DNA from: Hyphomicrobiaceae bacterium
Lineage (GTDB): Bacteria > Pseudomonadota > Alphaproteobacteria > Rhizobiales > Hyphomicrobiaceae
NCBI GenBank assembly: GCA_020442165.1
Contig: JAGRKV010000008.1
Coordinates: 1-64,000, forward strand
Length of the DNA: 64,000 nt
Direction of reading: 5' to 3'
Within the stretch, counting starts at the first letter, position 1, and each line of letters begins with the position of its first letter. A program made the position numbers and the translations under genes. A model generated the notes under the pieces. The model did no database searches, was not told where the DNA came from, and saw nothing but the letters and a program-made list of their open reading frames with translations. Shown in pieces: positions 17,424 through 26,272 of this stretch.

Positions 17424-17794
17424 AGGCGCTGGTCAGCCTTCTGAGCCAATTCGCTCGGCAGGAGGTATTTGATTGTCCATAATACTGTTTATAAGTAGTT
17501 AGATCACATCTATAAACCATTCAGACGTCAAAATGTTCTGTCCATAAGGCGATTTGTGTCCGGCTAGTGCGTGATCGGCAAATTGCACCCAGGCGTTGAC
17601 ATTCATTGCGGTTGCGATGATAACCCCGCCAACGCGTTCGGTGCCGCCGAGCGCGCGAAATGCGCTGCCCGAGGCTCTCCGGCGACTAAATCTGGTCGCA
17701 CACGGCTCGAAAGTCCCCTCTGCAACCTGGCCTTTTTGCGCCATGGGACGTGAGGGGCGCCACAGGGCGCGGCTAACAGAAAGGCTAGGAGCCC
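17424..17794. other. Divergent promoter region of the Ntn-hydrolase and rplU
   Basis: 371 bp without a gene. Near 17480-17510 there is an AT-rich patch with TATAA-containing inverted segments ('TTTATAA' ... 'TATAAAC'), a plausible promoter for the minus-strand gene. On the + side, 'CCCCTC' near 17718 can pair with 'GAGGGG' near 17751 around a 30-base loop upstream of rplU, which could be an L21-type leader hairpin; this is weak. Confidence 0.4.
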
Positions 17795-18109
17795 ATGTAC
17801 GCTGTCATCAAGACAGGCGGCAAGCAGTACCGTGTCGCCAAGGACGATATCATTACCATTGAGAAGCTTGACGGTGAGGCTGGTGCCTCCCTGGAATTCG
17901 GTGAAGTTCTCATGGTCGGAGAGGGTACATCCGTAAAGGTTGGCGCGCCGACCGTCGCGGGAGCGAAAGTTACCGGCGAACTCGTCGAGCAGACGCGCGG
18001 CCCGAAGGTGATCGCCTTCAAGAAGCGCCGCCGCAAGAATTCACGCCGCAAGCGTGGTCACCGCCAGGATCTGACCAAGGTCCGCATCACGTCGATCGTC
18101 GGCGCCTGA
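17795..18109 (+). CDS. rplU: 50S ribosomal protein L21
   Basis: A 104-residue large-subunit ribosomal protein that binds 23S rRNA. It shows the hallmark 'MYAVIKTGGKQYRV' start, 'GAKVTGELVEQTRGPKVIAF' and the basic C terminus 'KKRRRKNSRRKRGHRQ'. AGGAG lies just before the ATG ('gctaggagccc'). It is the first gene of the conserved rplU-rpmA pair, with rpmA 39 bp downstream. Confidence 0.99.
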   Translation: MYAVIKTGGKQYRVAKDDIITIEKLDGEAGASLEFGEVLMVGEGTSVKVGAPTVAGAKVTGELVEQTRGPKVIAFKKRRRKNSRRKRGHRQDLTKVRITSIVGA

Positions 18110-18148
18110 ACGGCAGCCGGTCGCGTCAGATAGGAAGGATACCAAGTC

Positions 18149-18421
18149 ATGGCACAGAAAAAGGCCGGCGGTTCATCTAAGAACGGCCGCGACTCCAATC
18201 CCAAGATGCTCGGCGTCAAGCGCTACGGTGGCGAGCACGTCATTCCGGGTAACATCCTGGTCCGTCAGCGCGGCACCAAGGTGCATCCCGGCGAGAACGT
18301 CGGCATGGGTACCGATCACACGCTGTTTGCCAAGACGGAGGGAGCTGTCGAGTTCCGCACCCGTCGGAACGGGCGTGTTTTCGTTTCAATCAGGCCAGCG
18401 GTGCCAGAGGCTGCCGAGTAG
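18149..18421 (+). CDS. rpmA: 50S ribosomal protein L27
   Basis: A 90-residue ribosomal protein whose N-terminal tail reaches the peptidyl-transferase centre. It begins directly with '[17 protein letters not shown]', so no N-terminal cleavage extension like that of Firmicutes is present, and contains '[18 protein letters not shown]'. GAAGGATACC before the ATG provides the ribosome site. It is followed by a terminator at 18482. Confidence 0.99.
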   Translation: MAQKKAGGSSKNGRDSNPKMLGVKRYGGEHVIPGNILVRQRGTKVHPGENVGMGTDHTLFAKTEGAVEFRTRRNGRVFVSIRPAVPEAAE

Positions 18422-18481
18422 CCGGGTCGTTGATGTAGTGCGCAGTCCGCTGGGGCTGGGGCTGTCGCAAGTGTGGTTGAA

Positions 18482-18507
18482 GGGGAGGCGCCAGCGTCTC
18501 CCCTTTT
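18482..18507 (+). terminator. Rho-independent terminator of rplU-rpmA
   Basis: Stem of nine pairs (GGGGAG/CTCCCC core plus G-T, C-G, G-C) with loop CCAG, followed by TTTT and GTCG. It lies 60 bp after the rpmA stop and 19 bp before the next gene. Confidence 0.85.
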
Positions 18508-18525
18508 GTCGTCTGCGGGGGTGAG

Positions 18526-19101
18526 ATGGCTCGCTTGGCGCGTCTTTTCCGGCGCGACGCCAGCAACGGCGCGGTGATCCGTACCGAGCGTCTGGTGCTC
18601 CGATCGTTGGAAGATCGAGACATCACGGTTATCGCCAGGCTGGCGGGGGACTGGGATGTTGCCTCGATGACAGCGCGTGTCCCCTATCCCTACACGCAGG
18701 ACGATGCGCGCCAATGGCTCGATCACCTGGAGCCGGGTGAAGTCGTATACGCTATTGATCGCGAAGGCGAGATGATCGGCCTCACCGGTTTTCTGCCCTC
18801 AGAGGATGGCGCATCGGCGGAGATCGGATACTGGATCGGCAAGCCGTTCTGGGGGCACGGATACGCAACCGAGGCAGCCACCGCACTGATCCGCAGGTGC
18901 TTTGCGCAGACCAATTTCACTCACCTGACGTGCTGCCACTTCACAGACAACCCGGCATCAGGCCGCGTGGTCGAAAAGCTTGGCTTTGCGCTTGCCGGTT
19001 CGTGCAGCTGCTGGTGTGAGGCCAGACGGCGCGAAGCACCGGCATTGCATTACGTCATGCATAAGCCGCGCGGGTTGAGGCGCGGTTTCAAGTCGACCTG
19101 A
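18526..19101 (+). CDS. GNAT family N-acetyltransferase (RimJ/RimL-like), first of a tandem pair
   Basis: A 191-residue acetyltransferase. It begins with a basic 18-residue leader, then the RimJ/RimL-type opening 'IRTERLVLRSLEDRD', the acetyl-CoA binding region 'IGYWIGKPFWGHGYATEA' and the C-terminal 'NPASGRVVEKLGF'. Proteins of this subfamily acetylate N-termini of ribosomal proteins, antibiotics or other amines; the substrate is not deducible. It lies between rpmA and obgE, an arrangement common in alphaproteobacteria. The next gene starts 12 bp later and is a paralogue. Confidence 0.93.
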   Translation: MARLARLFRRDASNGAVIRTERLVLRSLEDRDITVIARLAGDWDVASMTARVPYPYTQDDARQWLDHLEPGEVVYAIDREGEMIGLTGFLPSEDGASAEIGYWIGKPFWGHGYATEAATALIRRCFAQTNFTHLTCCHFTDNPASGRVVEKLGFALAGSCSCWCEARRREAPALHYVMHKPRGLRRGFKST

Positions 19102-19113
19102 GAAGTGGGTTTG

Positions 19114-19647
19114 ATGCCGGACCAGACCTATTTGACCAAGCGGCTACTTCTGCGGCCGCCCAAGCCAGCCGATGCGGCGGATGTTTACCGGAACATCGCC
19201 GACTGGGACGTGGTGCGGATGATCGCTCGCCCGCCCTGGCCCTATCCGCGTTCTCTGGCCGATGAGTTCGTCCGCACGTCTTCGGCTTCGGTCATTGAGT
19301 ATAAAGGTGAGGTGATCGGCGCGGTGGGCATTGCGGCTCGCTCCCATGGCCATAATCTTGGTTTCTGGCTGGGTAAGCGCTATTGGGGCCAGGGCTTCAT
19401 GACGGAGGCGGCGGCGGCGCTCATAACCGCGTTCTTTGCTGATGTTGGCGACGTCGCGCTTAATTCATCCTACCTTGCTGACAACCCGGCGTCGTGGCGG
19501 GTGCAGCAGAAGCTCGGGTTTGTCCAGACTGGCCCCTGCGTCTTGCAGATCGCATCCCGCGATGCCGAGCTGCCTGGTGTCAAGACGGTATTGACACGGG
19601 CGGAGTTCCAGGCGGCCATGCTCGGCCAAGCGTCGAGCGGAAAATGA
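19114..19647 (+). CDS. GNAT family N-acetyltransferase, second of a tandem pair
   Basis: A 177-residue paralogue of the preceding acetyltransferase: 'LTKRLLLRPPKPADA', 'ADWDVVRMIARPPWPYP' (compare 'GDWDVASMTARVPYPY' in the neighbour), 'LGFWLGKRYWGQGFMTEA' and 'NPASWRVQQKLGF'. The shared 'WDV..M.AR.P.PY' segment shows the two arose by local duplication. A GTG nine bases upstream is an alternative start. It is followed by obgE 55 bp downstream and probably belongs to the same transcript. Confidence 0.93.
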   Translation: MPDQTYLTKRLLLRPPKPADAADVYRNIADWDVVRMIARPPWPYPRSLADEFVRTSSASVIEYKGEVIGAVGIAARSHGHNLGFWLGKRYWGQGFMTEAAAALITAFFADVGDVALNSSYLADNPASWRVQQKLGFVQTGPCVLQIASRDAELPGVKTVLTRAEFQAAMLGQASSGK

Positions 19648-19699
19648 AACAGCCGCGCCCTACGCAGCACGCGACAGGCCGAATGACAAAGAAGAGTGA

Positions 19700-20742
<1,043 letters not shown>

Positions 20743-20743
<1 letters not shown>

Positions 20744-21243
20744 TGAATTCCGCAGTGGAATTGAGGGCGCAGGAGGCGCGTGATGCGGCTTCCATTCGCA
20801 GCCTGCTTACGGCGGCGTTTCCAACGGCTGCCGAAGCCGATCTGGTCGAGCAGTTGCACAAGGATGGCGATGCTGTCATCTCGCTCGTCGCAATCGTGGG
20901 AGATGAAGTCGCCGGCTTTATCCTGTTGTCGCGCATGCTGGCACCACAGCGAGCGCTGGGTCTTGCGCCACTTGCCGTTTCAGCCAACCACCAGCACCAG
21001 GGTATCGCGTCACGCCTCGTCGACACAGCCTTGTCCCTCGCGAGGGAGAGAGATTGGAAATCGGTCTTCGTGCTGGGTGATCCGGGGTTCTACCAGCGCT
21101 TCGGTTTTGATGCGGAACTTGCCGCGGGCTTCACCTCGCCTTATGCCGGTCCCTACCTGATGGTTCGGCCACTGACCAAGGCCGGGCTCGACGTGACGAG
21201 TGGGCCGGTGGACTATGCTCCGGCGTTTGCCGCACTGGGCTGA
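20743..21243 (+). CDS. GNAT family N-acetyltransferase (YhbS-like)
   Basis: A 166-residue acetyltransferase of the YhbS-like branch. It opens with 'ELRAQEARDAASIRSLL', has 'LVAIVGDEVAGFILLSR', the acetyl-CoA loop in 'HQHQGIASRLVD', and the very characteristic 'VFVLGDPGFYQRFGF'. It begins inside the obgE stop codon (TAATG), so it is translationally coupled to obgE. This is a third acetyltransferase in the locus, but it is not a recent copy of the tandem pair. Substrate unknown. Confidence 0.93.
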
Positions 21244-21290
21244 TGGTTGCACGCGCAGCTGCGCGATAATGTGAGGAGACCAAAGCGGCG

Positions 21291-21695
21291 ATGCCTGACG
21301 TTCGATCCATGTGCGCCATCGGCCTGCGCGGCCAGCTTGGTCTCAACGGCTGGTTGCCATGGGAGGGTGATGAACGTCCGGAGTTTCGCGCCGACGTCGA
21401 ACGCTTCTTTTTCATGACCAAGGGGCATGTTCTGCTTGCCGGTCCCAAGACTATCGGTGCTGTGCCCAAGTGGGCGTTCGAGGACCGAACCATCGCCATC
21501 ATCCGCTCGCACGAACGGCCTGAGGACGTATTGGCACGCTACAGGGGGCGCCGCGTCTTTATCGGCGGGGGGCCGCCCGTCTGGGATGTCTACGCGCCCT
21601 TTATCCGCCACTGGGACATCACCCGTCTTCCCTACGACGGCCCAGCCGACCGCTGGTTCGATCCGAAGTGGCTGGTGGGATCGGGGCGCGACTGA
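21291..21695 (+). CDS. Short dihydrofolate reductase-like protein
   Basis: A 134-residue protein with the outline of a bacterial DHFR, which reduces dihydrofolate with NADPH: 'CAIGLRGQLGLNGWLPW' matches the opening strand and Met20-type loop, 'FFFMTKGHVLLAGPKTIG' the NADPH-site helix and strand, and 'GRRVFIGGGPPVWDVYAPF' the conserved Gly-Gly cofactor loop. Normal chromosomal DHFRs are about 160-170 residues, so this one is short by roughly 30. The usual conserved Asp/Glu in the folate helix is replaced around 'EGDERPEF'. It may be a specialised or secondary DHFR. GAGG precedes the ATG. It lies 47 bp after the acetyltransferase gene and is probably in the obgE operon. Confidence 0.78.
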   Translation: MPDVRSMCAIGLRGQLGLNGWLPWEGDERPEFRADVERFFFMTKGHVLLAGPKTIGAVPKWAFEDRTIAIIRSHERPEDVLARYRGRRVFIGGGPPVWDVYAPFIRHWDITRLPYDGPADRWFDPKWLVGSGRD

Positions 21696-21947
21696 CGGCA
21701 CATGCCCGGATCAGGTTTGAGAGCGTGGTAGCTCTCTGGCCCAGGCAGCCCGCCGAGGGCTGTTCCAATTGTCGCGAGGGTGAATTCGTGGCCGACCGGT
21801 TGGTGAACACCGAACGGCCAACTTCGCGCTATGCGAAAACCATTAACTATGCTGATGATCCCGGTAACCGGGGCTCTTCTCAATGGAAGCTGCACTCCGG
21901 CCGGTCAGGCGCTCCGCCGGCCATTTTCCATTGGAGGACGAAGGAAG

Positions 21948-22784
21948 ATGTCAAAGCGTAACATCGCCTGGGTGGGCGTTGCCGCCCTGTTTGGTGCGAG
22001 CCTTCTCGCCAGCTTCGCCGAAGCTCGGCCGAGAGTCAGCAATGACGGCTGGGAGGATCTCGGCTGCGTTTCCGTCAGCCGCCGCGCCGACCGCGATACC
22101 ATTTCAGTTGGCAGACGCGAAGGCACATTCAAGGCAATCAAACTCAAGGCCATTGGCCACGACATCGATGTGCTCGATCTCAAGGTGATCTACGGCAATG
22201 GCGAGCCCGATGACATCCAGGTGCGCACGCTGATGCGGGAGAACACAGAGACGCGGGCGATCGACCTCAAGGGGCGTGAGCGTTTCATCAAGGACATCGT
22301 TATCGCATCCAAGAAAGACAGGGGTGGAAAGCTGTTCGGCGGACGCGGCCGTGCCAAGCTTTGCGCGTTCGGCCTGCAGAACCGCGACAGGCGCGGCGAT
22401 GGTCCCCGAGGTGAAGGTCCCCGAGGTGACGGTCCGCGGGGAGACGGTCCGCGCGGCGGTGGCAAGTGGGTGGAACTCGGCTGCCAGAAGGTCGGCTTCC
22501 TGGTCGACCGCGACGTCATCAGAGTTGGCCGCAAGGAAGGCCGCTTCAGGGCCATTCGTCTCGACGTTTCAGGCAATGACGTCTTCTTCAACGATGTGAG
22601 GGTGGTCTATGGCAACGGCTCACCCGATGACATCCCCGTGCGCGCTGAGATCAGGCAGGGCCGTTCCTCTGGGCCGCTCGATCTGAAGGGACGCGACCGG
22701 GCTATCGACCGCATCGAGATGGTCTACCGCTCGAAGCCGAACTTCCAAGGCACGGCGCGGGTGTGTGTATCGGGCCTCGATTAG
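21948..22784 (+). CDS. Secreted tandem-duplicated DUF2541-like protein
   Basis: A 278-residue exported protein with a signal peptide ('VGVAALFGASLLASFAEA') and two homologous domains. Each has the order 'LGC.(K/S)V..(R/L)(A/V)DRD.I.VGR(R/K)EG.F(K/R)AI(K/R)L', then 'V.YGNG.PDDI.VR' and a closing 'LKGR(E/D)R.I..I' and Cys. The domains are about residues 30-140 and 172-278. They are separated by a low-complexity linker of Arg-Gly-Asp-Gly-Pro units encoded by 15-bp tandem repeats at 22395-22454. The fold resembles DUF2541, whose function is unknown. The ATG at 21948, preceded by GGAGG and AAGGAAG, is chosen over an in-frame start 117 bp upstream. Confidence 0.8.
   Translation: MSKRNIAWVGVAALFGASLLASFAEARPRVSNDGWEDLGCVSVSRRADRDTISVGRREGTFKAIKLKAIGHDIDVLDLKVIYGNGEPDDIQVRTLMRENTETRAIDLKGRERFIKDIVIASKKDRGGKLFGGRGRAKLCAFGLQNRDRRGDGPRGEGPRGDGPRGDGPRGGGKWVELGCQKVGFLVDRDVIRVGRKEGRFRAIRLDVSGNDVFFNDVRVVYGNGSPDDIPVRAEIRQGRSSGPLDLKGRDRAIDRIEMVYRSKPNFQGTARVCVSGLD
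22395..22454 (+). repeat. 15-bp tandem repeat, four units, inside the linker of the duplicated protein
   Basis: Four consecutive 15-base units of the form GGtGAnGGTCCnCGn begin at 22395, 22410, 22425 and 22440. They encode repeats of Gly-Asp/Glu-Gly-Pro-Arg. The unit length is a multiple of three, so copy-number changes would alter linker length without frameshift. Confidence 0.85.
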
Positions 22785-22811
22785 AAGTCTGAAATAATCG
22801 GAAGTAGGGCG

Positions 22812-22840
22812 GGGCGGTGCAAACGAGGTTTGTGCCGCCC
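22812..22840. terminator. Intergenic hairpin between convergent genes
   Basis: A 13-pair stem (two G-U wobbles) with loop GAG, between the stop of the duplicated protein (+, 22784) and the stop of the TadG-like gene (-, 22845). There is no good T-run on either side, so it may be a bidirectional but weak terminator. Confidence 0.6.
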
Positions 22841-22844
22841 TTGC

Positions 22845-23516
22845 TCATCGCGACAGCTGTTCCAGGATGCGGCGCGCCAGCCGCTCGGCTTCGGCCTGGT
22901 CGATTTGGGGTTCGCCAAAATCCTCGGATGCAAAGCGTTCGAGTTGCGGAAAATGCCGCTGCAATGTTTCGCGCAGCCGAGCCTGCTCCTCCTGCCGCAG
23001 CGTTTGCGGGTCTGCCGCGTGACGTCTGCCATCCCGCTGCAGCCGTTTGATGGCTTCGCGCATCGTTGGTGGCCTGGGAATGCGATATTCGCTGCTGGCC
23101 GCGATTTCGATCCTGTTGTCGCGCAGGTATCCGGCGAGGTTCGCGGCAACGTGGGTGTTGGCTGAGGCCGCGAGCTTGCCCTCTTCCCGATTGACGACAA
23201 GTGACACCGGTGTTGCTCGCAGCTCGGGCGGCAGGTTTGCCATGAACGCCTGATGGAATGCCGATTTCACCTCCTGATCGTCCGAGCCGAGGCTGTTGGC
23301 GGCAAAGCCGAGACCGGCATCGAGTGCCAATTGGAGCTGGCGGCGTGTGCTGTTTGCATGCCCGTAGTCGAGCGCGGTGATCGTCAGCACCACCAGCGGG
23401 ACGAGCAGCAGTGCAAACATCAAGTTGACGTTGCCTCGCGCATTATGGCTGAAGCGCCGCAGCTCGGCGGAGGTCAGTCTCTTGGACGCATGAAAAAACA
23501 TAGCTGCAATCACCAA
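22845..23516 (-). CDS. TadE/TadG-like pilus assembly protein
   Basis: A 223-residue protein with the 'TadE/G-like' N terminus: 'RFSHNARGNVNLMFALLLVP' is followed by a transmembrane segment and 'TALDYGHANSTRRQLQLALDAG' (adjacent motifs), the pseudopilin-like segment found in TadG proteins. The periplasmic remainder is helical and rich in Arg, Gln and Glu and has no von Willebrand domain, which full-length TadG proteins usually carry; this is therefore a short or orphan member. No other tad/cpa genes are in the window. The minus-strand start could also be a Met a few codons downstream. Confidence 0.78.
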   Translation of the reverse strand: MVIAAMFFHASKRLTSAELRRFSHNARGNVNLMFALLLVPLVVLTITALDYGHANSTRRQLQLALDAGLGFAANSLGSDDQEVKSAFHQAFMANLPPELRATPVSLVVNREEGKLAASANTHVAANLAGYLRDNRIEIAASSEYRIPRPPTMREAIKRLQRDGRRHAADPQTLRQEEQARLRETLQRHFPQLERFASEDFGEPQIDQAEAERLARRILEQLSR

Positions 23517-23871
23517 AGTACGGTCATGCAGTGATTGTGGATTTTAGTTTACAAGAAAATCTTTCAGACAACGGCCTCAGGAGAGCAACCTGCTCGATTG
23601 GTGAAGAATGCGTTGCATGCGCGGCTGATGTGTTCAGGAAATGGGCAAAGGCAATTGCGCCGTCGCGTGACGCCCAATCAATGTCGAGAGGGGCTCGAAG
23701 TTCGCGCACCAAGGTCAGGTTTCTAGATCGTTTCAGCCTTACGTTGAAACGATCCATACTTCTTTGCTCACGCAGCTAACCCTCGCTAACGCTCGGGCTG
23801 CTCCGCGGGGGCGGCGCAAGGCGCCGGGCCGCAGTCGCGGCCTTAGCGATTCCGTCTTGGTCGGAATCGCT
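23517..23871. other. Intergenic region carrying a 151-bp repeat
   Basis: Apart from the dispersed repeat at 23724-23874, I find no gene. A 77-codon frame on the minus strand starts inside the repeat and is rejected. The sequence between 23517 and 23723 has no recognisable feature, although it should hold the promoter of the TadG-like gene. Confidence 0.6.
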
Positions 23872-23874
23872 TTA
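23724..23874 (+). repeat. 151-bp dispersed repeat, copy A
   Basis: First of three copies of equal length (others at 29976 and 52942). It begins TAGATCGTTTC, ends GGAATCGCTTTA, carries a perfect hairpin at the left end (GATCGTTTCA ... TTGAAACGATC) and another at the right end (GCGATTCCG ... CGGAATCGC), with a conserved GC-rich centre ('CTCGGGCTGCTCCGCG'). Its last three bases, read on the minus strand, are the TAA stop codon of the neighbouring secreted protein gene. Confidence 0.93.
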
Positions 23875-24498
23875 GGGCAGCGACATCGGCGACATCAGCC
23901 CTGGCGTGCCAAAGTTCGACCAAGGAACGCCTGCCGGACTTGCCCATGGCGTGCCCCAAGGCAGGCCACCAGCAGGTACACCCATCTCGAGGGGTGATGC
24001 GTCCCAGGGCGATTGCCAGGAATTGCCCCATGGGCTGCTCATGGCGTAGGGCGAAGCCCATGGGCCGCCGTAGCCAGGAAAGCCTCCGACCGGAAATCCG
24101 GAACCGTGATAGCCGCCCCACGGATAGCTGCTGCCGTACCCGCCGTAGCCTGGATAGCCAAGCCCTGTCTTGCCCCAGCCGGGATAACCTGAACCCGGAA
24201 ATCCATATCCGGAGCTGCCTGGGTATCCTAACCCCTGGTAACCCGGGCCATAGGCGTTGGCGGACCCGCAGCCCGCGCCCGGCACGCCATAGAAGCCGTT
24301 GTCAGTGAGTGGCCCAATCCACGGGCCGAACATCCCTTGCGGCGCGAGGAACGTGTAGCGCGGTCCGTTGCCGATCGAAAAAGAGAAGCAGATCGATGTG
24401 CCCAGGAAGGCTTCCGCCGGGCGCGGTATCGCCAACACGGCAACAACGGCCAGCATCGCCAGAACGGCGCTACGCCGGATGTGAACAGTGCAAGGCAT
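23872..24498 (-). CDS. Secreted Gly/Pro/Tyr/Trp-rich protein with 'CFSFS' motif
   Basis: A 208-residue exported protein. After the signal peptide ('VLAIPRPAEA') it begins 'FLGTSICFSFSIGNGPRYTF'. The rest is low-complexity, rich in Gly, Pro, Tyr, Trp and Ser ('GYPGSSGYGFPGSGYPGWG'). The smaller protein encoded at 24680-25012 shares the 'CFSFS.G.GPR' start and the composition. The composition resembles sulfur globule or other envelope-matrix proteins, but there is no sequence proof of that role. The stop codon is supplied by the end of the 151-bp repeat copy A. Confidence 0.72.
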   Translation of the reverse strand: MPCTVHIRRSAVLAMLAVVAVLAIPRPAEAFLGTSICFSFSIGNGPRYTFLAPQGMFGPWIGPLTDNGFYGVPGAGCGSANAYGPGYQGLGYPGSSGYGFPGSGYPGWGKTGLGYPGYGGYGSSYPWGGYHGSGFPVGGFPGYGGPWASPYAMSSPWGNSWQSPWDASPLEMGVPAGGLPWGTPWASPAGVPWSNFGTPGLMSPMSLP

Positions 24499-24679
24499 GA
24501 TCGTATCGCCCCCGCGATCGATGCTTAGTCACCCGGCAAGTGTCGCGCCAGTCCTCCGCCGCGTCCAGCTGAACCGGTCGGAATGCCTTCTCAAACATTA
24601 ACTATGGTGGCGGGCTGCAGCTTCAGGCGGGCGTTCGCTGTCTCGCGTCAGGCCTGCGATGCCCGATAGCTTGATGTCT

Positions 24680-25012
24680 TCACCAGCGGCCAGGGTAGCC
24701 GCGCCAGGGTTGGGCAGCAGGATAAGGCGGTGGCATTGACCAGGGCCGCGCGCTGTAACCGCCGCGGTTCCATAGGGAGAACGCTGGCGGGTAGCCTGCA
24801 GGACCGGGGTAGGGAGCAAAACGCGGTCCGTAAAAGCCCGGTGCAAAGGCTGGCCCGCGTCCTCCCCAGCCGGAAAATCTTGGACCGCCACCGAAAGAGA
24901 ACGAAAAGCAGAAGAAGGCCTGCGCGGGTGTCGCGTAAGCCGGAACGAGCGCTGCCGCCCCGATCATCGCCAGGGAAACACTGCGTAGGACTGGCCGGAC
25001 CGGCAAACGCAT
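24680..25012 (-). CDS. Secreted Gly/Pro-rich small protein, paralogue of the preceding one
   Basis: A 110-residue exported protein: signal peptide with cleavage after 'ATPAQA', mature start 'FFCFSFSFGGGPRFSGWG', then a Gly/Pro/Tyr/Arg-rich tail ('YPGPAGYPPAF'). It shares with the 208-residue neighbour the unusual 'FCFSFSxGxGPR' opening directly after the signal peptide, so the two are paralogues with different tails. They are 181 bp apart and on the same strand. Function unknown; a structural or matrix role in the cell envelope is inferred from composition only. Confidence 0.68.
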   Translation of the reverse strand: MRLPVRPVLRSVSLAMIGAAALVPAYATPAQAFFCFSFSFGGGPRFSGWGGRGPAFAPGFYGPRFAPYPGPAGYPPAFSLWNRGGYSARPWSMPPPYPAAQPWRGYPGRW

Positions 25013-25145
25013 GGGATAACACCAACTGCCCGAGGTTCCGGACGCAGTGTCACATGACGCCCGCCACTACGTCCAGCGTGCTCGCTCGAAAATGTAGATT
25101 GCTACTGCTCCGGCCCCATGCGCACCCGAGGTGTCGCGGCGGAGA

Positions 25146-26003
25146 TCAGTCGCGCAGCAGCTCATTGATCGATGTTTTTGACCGCGTCTTCTCGTCGACC
25201 CTTTTCACGATCACAGCGCAATAGAGGCCCGGACCCGGCGAACCATCGGGCAGCGGCTTACCGGGCAGGGTGCCCGACACCACGACGGAATAGGGCGGCA
25301 CCTGACCGAAGAACTTCTCGCCCGTGGCGCGGTCAATGATCGTGGTCGAAGCGCCAATGTAGACACCCATGGAAAGAACCGATCCCTCACCGACGCGGAC
25401 GCCTTCAGCCACTTCGGCTCGCGCGCCGATGAAGCAGTTGTCCTCGATCACCACCGGTCCTGCCTGCAGCGGCTCCAGAACACCGCCAATGCCGGCGCCG
25501 CCCGAGATATGGCAATTCTTGCCGATCTGTGCGCATGAGCCAACCGTGGCCCAGGTGTCGACCATGGTCCCTGAGTCCACATAGGCACCCAGGTTGACGA
25601 AAGAGGGCATCAGCACCACGCCAGGTGCAATGTAGGCCGAGTGCCGCACGATCGCGCCCGGCACCGCACGGAAGCCGGCGTCCTTGAACTGGTTGTTGCC
25701 CCAGTCGCCATACTTCAGTGGCACCTTGTCGTAGCCATGTACGCGGCTGGCGAATGTGCCGCTCTTCTGGAACGGGATGATCTCGTTGTCGTTGAGACGG
25801 AACGACAGCAGCACGGCCTTCTTGAGCCACTGGTTGACGACCCACTGGCCATCCTTTTTCTCAGCAACCCTGACCTTGCCGGAATCGAGCAGAGAAAGCG
25901 CAGTTTCTACCGCCTCCCTCACGGCCCCCTTGGTCGCGATGTTTATCGTGTCGCGAGCCTCAAAGGCGGCTTCGATCGTCTGCTGGAGGTCGGCGTGCGA
26001 CAT
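25146..26003 (-). CDS. dapD: 2,3,4,5-tetrahydropyridine-2,6-dicarboxylate N-succinyltransferase
   Basis: Cytoplasmic enzyme of the succinylase branch of lysine/diaminopimelate synthesis; it succinylates tetrahydrodipicolinate. The product is 285 residues. It has the helical N-terminal domain ('[15 protein letters not shown]') and a left-handed beta-helix with hexapeptide repeats ('[20 protein letters not shown]', '[19 protein letters not shown]'). It also has the typical '[18 protein letters not shown]' segment and the C-terminal domain with '[10 protein letters not shown]'. AGGGAG about nine bases before the ATG at 26003 favours this start over a Met ten codons upstream. It is monocistronic here; dapE is not visible. 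Confidence 0.98.
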   Translation of the reverse strand: MSHADLQQTIEAAFEARDTINIATKGAVREAVETALSLLDSGKVRVAEKKDGQWVVNQWLKKAVLLSFRLNDNEIIPFQKSGTFASRVHGYDKVPLKYGDWGNNQFKDAGFRAVPGAIVRHSAYIAPGVVLMPSFVNLGAYVDSGTMVDTWATVGSCAQIGKNCHISGGAGIGGVLEPLQAGPVVIEDNCFIGARAEVAEGVRVGEGSVLSMGVYIGASTTIIDRATGEKFFGQVPPYSVVVSGTLPGKPLPDGSPGPGLYCAVIVKRVDEKTRSKTSINELLRD

Positions 26004-26272
26004 CGGCTGGGGCTCCCTGGTCGTTCTTTGCATGGCGTTTTCCGGCGCCGGTTGTGGCGTGCGCGGCCCGAGGTGTCAATCTACCCCCCTCCTGCCAGGA
26101 AGCTACGCTGGAAGCCTGCCGGCGATGTAGCGGAGGGCTGTTTGTGACTCTGCGTGGTTACATGGCGCGAGCATTCGCGTGTTCTTCTGCAAATTTCCAT
26201 TTGCTAAATCGCGAATCTCTCTAGCTTCGATTCGCCGCACGAGGGGTGCGGTTTTCCAAGCGAGATACGGCC

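Noticed and set aside
23524..23757. A 77-codon minus-strand frame starting in repeat copy A
   Set aside because: Its N-terminal residues are encoded by the mobile repeat and the rest has no features; such frames are common artefacts of this kind of repeat.
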